Shown here: piece by piece, positions 46,285-59,321 of the stretch
Numbering within the stretch: position 1 is the stretch's first letter
Layout of the letters: the number at the start of each line of letters is the position of its first letter
Assembly (NCBI RefSeq): GCF_018320785.1
Contig: NC_054886.1
Span: 2,815,177-2,879,176 of the forward strand
DNA: 64,000 nt
Source of the DNA: Cheilinus undulatus
Taxonomy: Eukaryota; Chordata; Actinopteri; Labriformes; Labridae
Direction: 5' to 3'
Made by a program: the position numbers and the translations under genes
Notes under the pieces: model-generated
Told to the model about the DNA's origin: nothing
Database searches by the model: none
What the model saw: the letters and a program-made list of their open reading frames with translations, nothing else

Positions 46285-46544
46285 CCGACTCAAATGAGTG
46301 TGTAATCACCAGAATATAGATATAATTGTTTGATCATTATTTGGTACTGCAGAAACATGCAAGATGCAAAAATCCAAGATGGTGGAGTCCACGGAGGAGA
46401 GCCTCCCTGTGTATGAATCAAATGTTTATTCTGAGTAAATAAAGATGAAGTCATTTTATAGATTTACTTGCTGAGGTCTACTTATAAATATTCTCTTCAA
46501 CTTTGACCAAGTTTGCTCGAGGCTAAATATTACAGACTGCACCT
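46285..46544. mobile_element. TTAA-type miniature element, left end lost
   Basis: The right terminus 'aatattacagactgcacct' next to TTAA (46545-46548) and the core match the element at 2924-3264 in the same direction. The left terminus is replaced by a T-run near 46270. Confidence 0.6.
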
Positions 46545-46749
46545 TTAAAGAAAAGCTTTACCAGTTGTAATACCTGAATTGGTAACTTGAAATAATGACT
46601 GCTTACAAACTTTGACTGTAAAGAAAGAGCTTCTTTGACATGGCATTAATAAAGGCAGATTGTTTCCTCTGTAAATACTAGTTTAGACACAAAATAACTT
46701 CAAAAATCATTGAACTGTAGTTATTCATCCTGATAAATGCTCCTGGGTT

Positions 46750-48060
46750 TGCACTTCTTCATTTCATGTCACAATGAACCAAATGTCTTTAGCTTTTGGG
46801 CTCTTTCTTGGATAAATAAAGTCGTCTAAAACATCTCAGCATGGCTGTGGGAATGTGATGGCATTTCTCTCCTTTTTGACATGTTGAAAGCTAAAAATAT
46901 CATTGAATCTTCTACTGATTGATGGACAGTATTATTTTGACAGCACTATTATAATGACATTAGATTGACATCATACCTGCAGAGAATTGAGCTCAGGTGG
47001 GTTCCAGGGAAGAGTGGAGTCTTGATCAGCATCACCAACAGATGCAGGCCCAAAGTCAACTTGTGAGTCTTCAACAGATGCCTGGATGGCATGGGAGACA
47101 GAGGAATCTGGCCCATCATAGAATGGGTCTGCATCTTGATTCAGCTCAAGAATTCAGCAGTCATCTTCATATTCCTGCAATCCTCTTGACTGACAAGTAC
47201 GAGTGCCAACATCATCAGAAGATCCTGAATGTAGGGTCTCTGTGTTTTCATCTCAGGAGAGGCTGGTCCTGATTGCTGGCTAGGTTCCACAGTCTGTTGG
47301 TTATGGAAGAAGGAAAATCTTCTTATCATCTACTATTTGGTTATTATATGGTCTTGTCCATCACGTCTACTGTCAACCACCTGATGCGAGCCCTTGAACT
47401 TTGACCTTTGGGTACACATTTGAAATCAGTGACAAAATTCATTTCTGTGTGCTCAAAAATGTGCTGGTATTTCAAGCTGAAATTAGTGACTGTGTCCTGC
47501 AGATGTAATTTTATTCCACTAGAGGTCACCATATATGATATTAAAGCTTTTATCTTGCTGTAAATCTGGATTGAAGTCAGGGTTAACTTAAACTCTGTTT
47601 CTATAAAGCAGGGCTGTCAAACTCAATCACAGCAGGGGCTGGATTCTGAATTTAGTTCTAACCTGAGAGCCTAAGAGGGTCAACATTTAACCCTAAACTG
47701 TCAACCTCATTTTCACCAGCAATGAATTATGGGAACAATAAAAACCTCAGCACTGATGATAATTGAGCTTGAGACTAAAAAAGTCAAAATGAAAAGTTTA
47801 AAGAGTAAAAATCTGAGATAAAAAGGTCAAACTTGTAAGTTCAAAAGGTCCAGTTTCATACTGTGATATTAGTTCAAAACTAAATTAAAAGTCAAAATAA
47901 TGTTGTTAAAAGGCAAAATACGAGTTAAAATTCAAAATATCATGAGTTTAAAAGGTCAAAATATGAGATATAAATTCAAAACCATGAGTTGAAGTATCTG
48001 ATTTGACATGTCTAATGTAAGGTAGGAACTATTTAGCTGCTACTTGTTGTCCAGGGGAAA
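46750..48060. repeat. Right arm of the long inverted duplication
   Basis: Reverse-strand match to about 1640-2920. The central part is identical at the level of every deduced frame. A one-base difference occurs near 46889 (tttcaac against tttaac). Confidence 0.85.
46977..47251 (-). pseudogene. Second copy of the UIM-like candidate exon
   Basis: Reverse-strand copy of 2422-2696, with the same 275-bp length, the same donor and the same internal TGA. The shared TGA means the break came before the duplication, or the two were homogenised, or the frame contains an intron that I cannot see. Confidence 0.45.
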
Positions 48061-48163
48061 CTTTAGTTGACGCACATTAATTTCTCTTCCGGACTCATTC
48101 CCTCTCGGTTGTGTGCAGACAGCGAGGTATTTATTTCATCTTTATTTTGATGTTTCACACTTC
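48010..48163 (+). repeat. Partial repeat module
   Basis: Matches the first half of 17868-18133 and stops abruptly at 'gatgtttcacactt', where the Nimb-like LINE begins. Confidence 0.7.
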
Positions 48164-50655
48164 GGTGCTTTCCTGGCTGACCCCCGGCTGGGGCGGAAGG
48201 GGGGGAGAGTATGTTTGAGTGCGGTAGGATCGCAGTTGTTTGGCGGGTTGCATAAACTGTACTTAGACTGCATCATCGTGTCTACTACCTCAGATGGTTT
48301 AAGTGAGAATGAAATGGAATGGATGATATCCAGATCTGCAAGGCAGAAGAGGAGTGTGAGAGAGAGAAGCAGGAGAGAAAGGGAGTTAAGCTGGTCGGAT
48401 GGCAGTGAGGTTAGTAAGGCACAGTCCACAGAAGCAGGTTCAGCATGAGCAAGATCAAATAAATGAGTGGAAGGTCGTGGTTGAGTTCAATCAAGACGGG
48501 GGGCATTACCACCTGATAAAGCTTACTAAAGCGATCGAAGAAGAGATTGGGAAAATGAGATTTTCCAAGTTTATAATAAATAAACGAGTAAGCAAACAAT
48601 AAGCAGCAGCAAGAGAAAATTCTCCGCATGTCTACCTTGCTTGGAGAGAGAATGAGGTGGTGTCATTTCAGGAGTACCATTAACCATGACTATGGATGAC
48701 ATCAAAAATGACATTGAAGGAGATAAAGTTGTTGAGGCCACTAGAATCAAAAGCAAAAGAGATGGGTGCTAAAAGAAACCATGTCTGTGATTCTACAGCA
48801 GTACAAGTAGGTTACATGAACTTTAATGTGAGGGAATATATCCCAAAACCCCTGAGGTGCTATGCTTGTCAGAGAATAGGGCACATTGCCAAACAATGTC
48901 ACAGTAAACTCAGATGTGCGAGATGTGGAGGACAGCATGAATATGGAAAATGTGAAAAAGATGCAAAGATTAAATGTTGTAATTGTGGTGGTGATCATAG
49001 TGCAGCATATGAAGGCTGCGTGTGCAAAAAGAAGCCAGAGAAGCTCAGAGAATAAAGATCACAGAAAAGGTATCGAATGCAGAAGCACTTAAAAAAGTCA
49101 GAGTGGAGGAAACACACAGAGTTAGTGTAAGTGAACAGGCTCAAAGAAAAGCTCCGCAAGGGAAAAGCCATGCACAAGAAAATCAGGGGCAGAACCCTGT
49201 ACAGAATGTCTGCACACACAAATGCAAGACAGGTGAAAACACAATAGTTGTGAACAAAGTGAATTTTGTGGCCTTTATCTGTCATACTATTAATGTAGCA
49301 ACTCAAATGACGAGGAAAAGTGATAAAATCAAAACTATTGTGGAGGCAGCAGGAAAGTTCCTTGAAATGAAAGATCTAAAAGCAGATGAAATACATGCAC
49401 TGTTGTCATCTGTAGATAATACTCAAACTGTCATTTAAAACCTTAATCAGAGTCTCAAGAGCTCTCAAGAGTTAGAGGTTGAGAATGGTACTCCCCAGGG
49501 AAGTGCCATCAGTCCACTTTTGTTTAATCTTATGATTAATTATATTTTTTCAAAACTGAATGGAGGTATTAACTCTGCTCTGTATGCAGACGATGGGACT
49601 ATATGGATGAGAAGCAGAAATGTGAATCATGTTATCAGAAATATTACAAAAGCAATACAAGAAGTGGAGAGATAGTCATATGAATGGGGTTTCAAACTAT
49701 CAGTCAGTAAATCATGCTACATGATGATAACAAACAAAACCAAGGTTAATAATGAAAATCTGACATTATACGGTCAACCTCTGCAGAAAGTGTCTGAATT
49801 CAAATATCTTGGTCTATGGTTGGACCATAAATACACATGGAAAAGCCATATCAAACACTTGGAAACAAAATGTAAAAAAGCCATAAATCTTCTCCGTGCT
49901 GTTGCTGGATGCAACTGGGGGGCTGATAAACAAGCTCTAATAGATATCTATAAAGCACTCATGAGGTCAGCAATAGACTATGGCTGCATAGTGTATAGAG
50001 CAGCAGCAAAGACCACGCTACAAAAAATAGACAGATTACAATACAAGGCTTTAAGAATATGCACAGGACTCATTAGGACAACACCGATTAATGCAGTCCT
50101 AATAGAGGCTGGAGAAACACCATTAGGGATTAGGAGAGATAGACTCTCATTAACATACTGGCTTAAACTTAAAGGAAATGGCGATGAGAACCCCTCAGCT
50201 AAGATATTACAGAAGTGTTGGGAGTACTCTAGGTTTCAGAGGAGAGGCTTTGGGTGGCAGATTGAAGAGAAGGTGAAAGAGTACAACATGGAGAAGTTGG
50301 AGTTCACAAAACTGATCCACTGAGTAATGTTCCCCCATGGCTGTTCCCAGAACCAAAAGTAGACACAGTATTCCAGAAAAGAGAAGAGAATGGCACCTGA
50401 CTGAAACTGGAGTTAAAACAAATGTATATCTGAGACAAAAATATTACAGCTATCTAAAAATATTCACTGATGGATCTAAAAATGAACAAGAATGTGTGGG
50501 TATTGGTGTTTTTATTCCTGAGTCTGAAATATGTATCTCCAAGAGACTTTCAGATCAGTTGTCAGTATACACGGCAGAGGTGGTGGCAGTCATCGTTGGC
50601 TTGCAGTGGGTGGAGGAGGTCATTCCACTAATTAAGATATATTCAGATGTATAAC
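48163..50655 (+). mobile_element. I/Nimb-like LINE, internally deleted
   Basis: ORF1 remnants (48170-49060, frameshifted) end in three zinc knuckles: CYACQRIGHIAKQC, CARCGGQHEYGKC and CCNCGGDHSAAYEGC. After a lysine-rich stretch the endonuclease and front of the reverse transcriptase are missing. RT resumes at about 49470 with ENGTPQGSAISPLLFNLMI and YADD at 49583-49594. After a TAG the frame 49721-50323 holds the thumb and connection. 50337-50654 is RNase H (FTDGSK; AEVVAVIVGL; YSD), cut off before its end. RNase H after RT is the mark of the I/Nimb group. It is dead. The end abuts an L1 on the other strand. Confidence 0.85.
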
Positions 50656-52006
50656 TTGGTAATTTTTTTTAGACCTTTCATTAGTTCTTTGATACCTTTT
50701 GGAATACTTTTAATTACATAGTTAAATTCTTGAGAGGTTATGGGAAAATTAAATTTGTTAATAAAAAGCTCGTAGTTCACAACTTCCTCTCCTTCCTCAA
50801 ACAAATCTTGTACATACATAACACTTTTGTCCATCCATTTTTTCAGGTATAATGACGTGTTGTGTTTGGTGATAGATTCATTATTCCAGATTATTGTTTT
50901 GTGGGGTGAGAAGTTGTGAGTATGGCAGAATTTCCATGCTAGCAAGGCCTGTTGGTAGAGGGTGGACAGTTTGACAGGAAGTTTGAAGGCAATGTAATGA
51001 CATTGTAAAACAAATTGTAACCCTCTTACCTCATTAAAAATGTTGGTAGGAATAACGTACCACAGTGAGTCCGGTCTCCTTTAGCATTCTTGAATCCATT
51101 TTATCTTGAAAGTGTTGTTTAGGTCTTCAGAGTCCGACAGCTCCAGTCCTCCAGCCTCCTTGGGTTTAGTTAATAATCCTTTTCTGATGTGATTGCGACG
51201 GTTTTTCCAGACAAAGTCTGTGAAGAGTTTGTTGATGTCTTTTACTGTAGCGCTGCTGACCTCTAGTGACAAGGCAGGGTAAACAAACATGGAGACACCT
51301 TCTGCCTTGGTCAGGATGGTTCTTCCCCACATGGAAATGTCTCTTTGTAACCATAAATTAAAGATTGATTTAGTCTTTTTTAGCTTTGAAGCAAAGTTTA
51401 GTTTTTCTCTTTCCTTTCGGTCCTTAGTAATATGAATCCCCAGGTATTTGACCTTTTCTTTAACATCAATATCACAAATGCTGCTGTCATGGCAATTGTA
51501 CAAACACAAAATTTCACATTTAGATGTTTTTAATTTTAGACCGGATGCAGCCGAAAGTTTGCCAATAAGAGAGATTGCTTTCTCAACCTGATGTTTGTCA
51601 CTAAGAAAAAGAGCAGTATCATCAGCCAGCTGTGTTATTCGGATTTCCTTTTGAAAGATGTTTATACCTTGAATATTGTTGTCATTTTTATGTACCTAGA
51701 TAAAATTTCCACGGCTAACAAAAATAAAAATGGTGAAAAGGGACAGCCTTGCCACACAGAGCGTGACCTGGAACCTAGGAGTGGTGTAAGGGTAAAGCAT
51801 AACACAACTATTAATATCTTTGTACAACATTTTAACTGCTGAAATGAAGTTTTTCCCAAAATCAAACATCTTTAGCGATTTAAACAGAAAGTCATGCTCA
51901 ATGGTATCGAATGCCTTATAGAAATCCAAAAACAAAATTAAGGCTTCGGAGTTAATTTTGTCGGAATAATCAATTAAATTCAAGATTAATCTTATATTGC
52001 AGCTTA

Positions 52007-53622
<1,616 letters not shown>

Positions 53623-55474
53623 TATATGGCGATTTTTCATGAAACCTGTTTGTGACCCACTTACGATATCAGGGAGACCAAATTTAAGGTGTTTGGCAAA
53701 AACAGAGGCTATTATTTTATAATCTGTGTTTAAAAGTGTGATTGGGCGCCAGTTTTCAATGATCAAGGGATCCTTTTCGGGTTTAGGAATCAGGCATATT
53801 AAGCCTTGTTTCATTGAGGATGACATTTCTTCCATCATTAAACATTCATTTAGTGCGTTGAACAGTAGGTTTTCAATCCTGTCCCAAAACTTAAGGTAAA
53901 AATCTACTGGGAGCCCATCACACCCAGGGGATTTACCTTTTTTTTAAGGATTTAGCTGCATCCTGTAGTTCTTTTTTTGTGATCAGTTGTTCACATTCTG
54001 ACCTAAAGTCTGCAGAAATCTTTGGAATGCACTGTTTTACTGAATCAATGAATAAATTACAAACATCAGGTTGACAAGCTGACTTATAAATATTGCAATA
54101 AAAGGATTCAACATGTTTAGAGATGTCTTCAAATTCAGATAACACTCTATCATTTACTTTTATCTCAGTGATATTGTTTCTTCTTTGGTTCCTTTTTTCT
54201 AGTGCAAAGACGTAACTTGAGTTTTTTTCTCCATGTTCTAACCATTTACACTGAGATCTCACAAAGGCACTTTTAGCCATTTCTACCTAGGTTTTATCTA
54301 TCTCTCCTTTTAATCATTTAATTTCTATTTCATCCTCTTCATTGGGTTGTGGTTTCAACAACAAAGTATTTAGATCATCCATAATTTTGTTTTCCTTAGC
54401 AATCCTATTTGTTTTAATTTCTTTACTTCGTTTAATTGCCATTTCCGGCATCTTAAACTTGAAAAATTCCCATTTTTGGATATGACTAAGGTCATTCATC
54501 TTGGAGATAGGCTGAGATAGGTTTTCAACATTGTTACAAAAACCGTCATCCTTTAGTAAACTGGTATTTAATTTCCAGTGACCTCGAATCTTATTGTTGT
54601 TATCTTTTGCACCAGAAAAATGGATTGAAATTAATTGATGGTCCGAGAATGGGGCATGATTGTGAAAAACGTCTTTGACGAATTAATTGCATTCTGGGGA
54701 TATTAGCCAAAAATCGATTCTTGAACACAAGGATCTACTGGAATTACACCAAGTATATTCTTTGATGTCGGGGTTCAGGAAACGCCATACATCAATCAGA
54801 TTAAGTTGCTCTGTTATCCATCCTGTACTTTTAAATTTGGAGGCCAACAGTGTTTTAGGTGGTATTCTATCAATTGAGTCATTTGGCGCATCGTTAAAAT
54901 CTCCTCCTATGATTATATAAGTGCCTTGAATTTTGTTTCTCTCCTCTGATAGTTTGGTCACAATTTCTGTTGTCACTGCTTTAGCCAAAGTTACACTATT
55001 AAAGTTATAGATATTGCAAATAAAAAAAGTTTTTTATCCACCTCAGTATTTAATATTATCCATCTTCCTTCTTCCAAAATAAAATGCTTTTTGACCACTC
55101 CTTGAAATTTAACAGAGTAGCGACCCCTGCTGTATTACTTGACTGAAAAAACAATGATTCCCCCATTGAGATTTCCAAAACTTTTCCTCCTTATTAGTTG
55201 AATGAGTTTCTTGTAAGAAAATTATATCTGCTTTTCTTCTTCTACAGAACATAAATATTGCCTTTCTTTTAACATTATCTAACACGCTGCACGCCCCAGC
55301 GTAGGCTTGGGCAATGTACGTCAATGCACGTTTTTGCATTTTTGCAAAAGTAAAAACTAAACTAAACCAACAAACCAGCAGTAAAAACTAATAAAATTTA
55401 AACTGAAATTGAAAGAAGAACGTGAAAACGAAATAAGAACAAAAACTATTGAAAAATCCCAAACTATTCTAACC

Positions 55475-55830
55475 TTGGTCCAGACAGGCCAGAATTTAAA
55501 TTTATTTGTCCTCCTTTTGCAGTCGCACCTGAACGTTTAGACAAGAGAATAAATGCTTGGACTAAAAGTAAAGACTAAAATGTGAGGACTTTTTCTGGAC
55601 TAAAACTAAAAAGGGTTGAAATGACTAAAATGTGAGCAAAAGTAAAATGCATATTTAAAGAGTCAAACTAAGACTAAAATGAAAACTAGCTGCCAAAATG
55701 AAGACTGTGTTAAATCTGATCCAGGTAATGTATAAACAACTTTACCTGGCCGTCACATTAGTAAATGAACCCTGAAGATATCTGTTTTTGGAGATCAATG
55801 CTATCCGTGATCAATGAAGTGGTGCAGTGT
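55475..55830. repeat. Mixed repeat fragments
   Basis: 55475-55540 matches 18474-18560, the promoter-like segment ('ccagacaggccagaatttaa'). 55560-55690 is made of 'gactaaaa' words. 55725-55830 matches the interior of the hAT-like element ('aactttacctgg', 'tttttggagatca' near 27830-27890). Confidence 0.5.
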
Positions 55831-56710
55831 CCTCATTTGTCAGAGTTTACAGTTGAGATTCTAGCAATTCTAACAGCGCTGCAGAAAATAGAAGAATGTC
55901 ATATTAAAAATGTGATTCTTTGTACTGACTGGGCTTCAGCTTTATTAGCATTAAAGTCATTTCAATCAAAGAGGAGACAAGACATTGTTAATGAAATGTA
56001 TGAAAGTTTATAGAGATTTAAGAATATTGTTGTAATGTTTATGTGGATAGCAGCTCATAGGAGGATTAAAGACAATGAAATGTCTGATTGAGTCTAAAAG
56101 TGTCTCTGAAACTTGATGATAAAATGAATATCCCTATCAGTAAAAATGAGGCTAAAGCATTAGTTAAAAGTCACATCATGAAAGTATGGCAACAAAGTTG
56201 GGATAATGGATATACTGGAAGGCACCTTTATGCAATACAGCAAGAAGTGGGTACAGCGAGGAGGAGGAGTAGAAGAACACATGAAGAAAATCTATGAAGA
56301 AGATTAAGAGTAGGACATCCAGGTTTAAACAAGACACCTGACTTGATAAAAAAGCATCTGACAGGACTATGTGAACAGGACTATGTGAACTGTGTGGAAT
56401 CAGTTGAACATGTTTTATTTCATTGTCAGAAATTTGAAGATAAGCAAGAAATATTGAGGAGAGAGCTCAGGAAACTGGGAGTTGAGATGACACTTAAACA
56501 TCTTTGAACTGTGGGACAAAAAATGTCTGTTCAAGAACCTTATTGAGACAGGTTTAATGCAAAGAATTTAGGACTGTTTTTGTTCTATTTATTTATTTTC
56601 TATTTATTTTTAAATTATTTGATTATTGTTTTGTTTTATTATTGGTTGAATTCTGGTCCACACTCCAACACAGTAGGTGGCAGCAATACACCTTTATGCT
56701 GGTTGCCCCC
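55830..56710 (+). mobile_element. I/Nimb-like LINE 3' end
   Basis: The RNase H portion FTVEILAILTALQKIEECHI, then VILCTDWASAL, is at about 55845-55950, followed by AHRRIKDNEMSD near 56050. A 69-codon tail frame (56088-56297) is identical to 18688-18897. The VEHVLFHCQKF region and the 3' tail 'acagtaggtggcagcaatac' are at 56660-56690. Stops interrupt it. It precedes ZNF-3 in the same way that 18652-19290 precedes ZNF-1. Confidence 0.8.
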
Positions 56711-56930
56711 CACCAACAAAACAAAAACAAAAAGAAGGAGAACAAGATGACAATGGGAGCTGAGTAGGGACAAAAAAGCTGCTGGCTACCCAAAATTTAG
56801 GACCAGGAAGAACTAACATCCAGCATTGAGAGTGCATTTGTTCCATGCTTGGGGACAGCATGCTTCACTGCCCCGGCATGAAAGGACAAGGCACGGCACG
56901 AAGCAAATGAAGGAGCACAAGTGTACAAAC

Positions 56931-57118
56931 GTTTTGGCTGTAAATATAGGCTTGCTGTGGCTGTAAATATAAGCTTGTTTTGGCTGCAAATATTGGCTTG
57001 TTGGGGCTGTCAATATAGGCTTGTTGTGGCTGAAAATATAGGTTTGTTTTGGCTGTAAATATAGGCCTGTTGTGGCTGTAAATATAGGCTTGTTTTGGCT
57101 GTAAATATAGGCTTGTTT
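56931..57118 (+). repeat. 23-bp tandem repeat, about 8 copies
   Basis: The unit 'ttttggctgtaaatatagg' + 'cttg' repeats with period 23 and a few substitutions, running directly into the ZNF-3 5' region. Minus-strand frames with repeated 'KPIFTAKTSLYLQPQQAYIY' are its translation, not genes. Confidence 0.92.
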
Positions 57119-57394
57119 GCATGAGTCATGCCAGGTGTTATTTTTGAGCCCACCTCCTCTCTGAGATAAAAACTACTGTTCCTTTCTTTCTGAATGGAGC
57201 CGCCACTATGACGCCTTTCTAGAAGTTTGTAAGAATGAGGCAGCGGGCTTCTGCAGACCGTGGACACTTGAGGAGCTGCTGTCTGATAATGTGTCTCTGT
57301 TTGTCCTCAGCTCAGTGCTGAGACCAGACACTTGTGGAGAGGAACGCCGTCCATCATTGAATCTGACTTCAGGGCAGCTGTCTGAGGAAGAAAG
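57119..57394 (+). promoter_or_regulatory. 5' region of ZNF-3
   Basis: Near-identical to the ZNF-1 and ZNF-2 leaders from 'gccaggtgttatttttgagc' onward. Here the tandem 23-bp array replaces the sequence further upstream. Confidence 0.5.
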
Positions 57395-57429
57395 ATGACT
57401 CCCCCTCTCAAGGTAGGAATGAATTTACA

Positions 57430-59321
57430 GAGAAAGCGAACAAGGAGCACTCCTAAAGGTGCATGACAACAAAGACTTAAAAGAAAAAGAGGTGTCAACA
57501 CTCAAAAAATGTCCTTTCACGTAGTTTTTTTCAAGGCACAACGTTCCAACGTCTTCAGCGTTGTGAAACACTACGTGGAAGAGCACCTTAAGTACAGGAA
57601 GTATAACCTGTTATACCTGTTATACACTCCTGATCAAAATTAGAGATCAGTTGGAAATTGCAAGAATTTACATTTTGCTCTGTTGGATCTTAAGAAGGTT
57701 CTTAGTAGAGCTTCAAAATGCAAGAAGAAGGAATGGGAGTGAGACAAAAAGATTTTGAGTAAGCAATTTATTGAAAACAACAATTAAAGTGAAATAGGCT
57801 GTTCATCAGCTGATCAAAAGTTTAAGACCATGCCTCAAAAAAACTGAAAACACCCTCAAAACAGAAATAAAAGTTTGAAAAAAGGACTCAGTAATGAGTA
57901 TCTCCACCGTTCTTGTTGATCACTTCAAAAATTTTGTTTAAGCATGCTTGATGCAAGTGTTTCCTGGAGGCTAGTGGGGATGTTGCTCCAAGTGGTGAAG
58001 ATGGCTTCATGAAGGGCATCCACTGTCTGGAACTGATGTCCATTTTTGTAAACTTCCCTTGCCATCCATCCTCAAATGTTCTCAATTGGATTTAGATCAG
58101 CAGGATGGTCCAAAAGAGTGAGGTTATTCTCCTGGAAGAAGTCCTTTGTCAGGCGGGCATTGTGAACTGCAGTGTTGTCCTGTTGAAAAACCCAGTCTTT
58201 ACCACACAGACGAGGGCCCTCAGTCATAAGGGATGCCCGCTTCAACATCTCTACATAGCCAGCTGCTGTTTGACGCCCCTGTACAACCTGAAGGTCCATT
58301 ATTCCATTGAAGGAAAAAGCAGCCCAGATCATGACCGCGCCCCCTCCACTGTGCCGCGTAGAAAACATCTCCAGCGGGATCTCCTTGTCATGCCAGTAAC
58401 GTTGAAGCCATCAGGACAGTCAAGGTTATATTTTTCCTCAACAGAGAATAAAACTTTCTTCCACCTTTCATTGTCCCATGTTTGGTGCTCCTTTGCAAAG
58501 TCCAAACAGGCAATTTAGTGGTGTTGAAGGAGACGAGGCCTTTGAAGATGTTTTTAGTTTTTTAAGCCCTTCCCTCACAGACACCATCTGATGGTTATTG
58601 GGCTGCAGTCGGCACCAGTAACGGCTTTAATTTGGGTCAAGGATTGTCTTGACGGACAGACAATCGGATCCTCTGGCTCAGCACCGGTGAAAATTTTTTG
58701 GGTCTACCACTTGACTTTTTTGTTCCATAACCCTCAGGATCTTTGAAGAAATTCAAAATGACTGTCTTACTGCGTCCAACCTCAGCAGTGATGGCGTGTT
58801 GCTAAAGGCCTTGCTTATGCTCCTCAACAATCTGACCACGTTCAAAGACAGAAAGCTTTATAGCCTTTGCCATCAGGAGGTCATGACAGTGTGAATACCT
58901 GACAGAAAATCACATTGAATCCACATTTTTGTGCAGATTTTGGCTTTAAAAGGCTGTGGTCTTAAACTTTTGATCAGCTGATGAACAGCCTATTTCACTT
59001 TAATTGTTGTTTTCAATAAATTGCTTACTCAAATTTTTTTGTCTCACTCCCATTTCTTCTTCTTGCATTATGAAGCTCTACTAAGAAACTTATTAAGATC
59101 CAACAGAGCAAAATGTAAATTCTTGCAATTTTTCTACTGGTCTTAAGATTTTGATCAGGAGTATATAACAGGTTATATTTCCTGTACCTAAAGTGCTCTT
59201 CCATGTAGTGTTTCACAAAGCTGAAGAAGACTGAGTCGGAACGTGTCTGTTGTGCCACATTGTGCCTTGAATAAAACTACCTAAAAGGACATTTTTTTGA
59301 GTGCTGACACCTCTTTTTCTT
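57430..59321. mobile_element. Inverted-repeat element in the ZNF-3 intron with a full Tc1 inside
   Basis: The insert is bounded by perfect copies of gtaggaatgaatttaca (57413-57429 and 59322-59338). Outer inverted arms run from 'aaagaggtgtcaacactcaa' to 'ttgagtgctgacacctcttt'. A Tc1-like element sits at its centre. Confidence 0.85.
57623..59164 (-). mobile_element. Tc1-like element with long inverted repeats (about 1.54 kb)
   Basis: The termini 'acactcctgatcaaaatt' and 'aaaattttgatcaggagt'-type inverse flank arms of about 200 bp that share 'agtgaaataggctgttcatc' in inverse. On the minus strand a transposase can be traced from an ATG near 58873 (MAKAIKLSVFERGQIVEE) through SGRPKKF to [27 protein letters not shown] and ADLNPIENI. 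Small indels break the frame. The ZNF-1 copy has lost the N-terminal half. Confidence 0.82.

Noticed and set aside
48696-49055. CCHC zinc-knuckle protein as a cellular nucleic-acid-binding gene
   Set aside because: It lies directly before reverse transcriptase and RNase H remnants in the same orientation and has three gag-type knuckles, so it is LINE ORF1.
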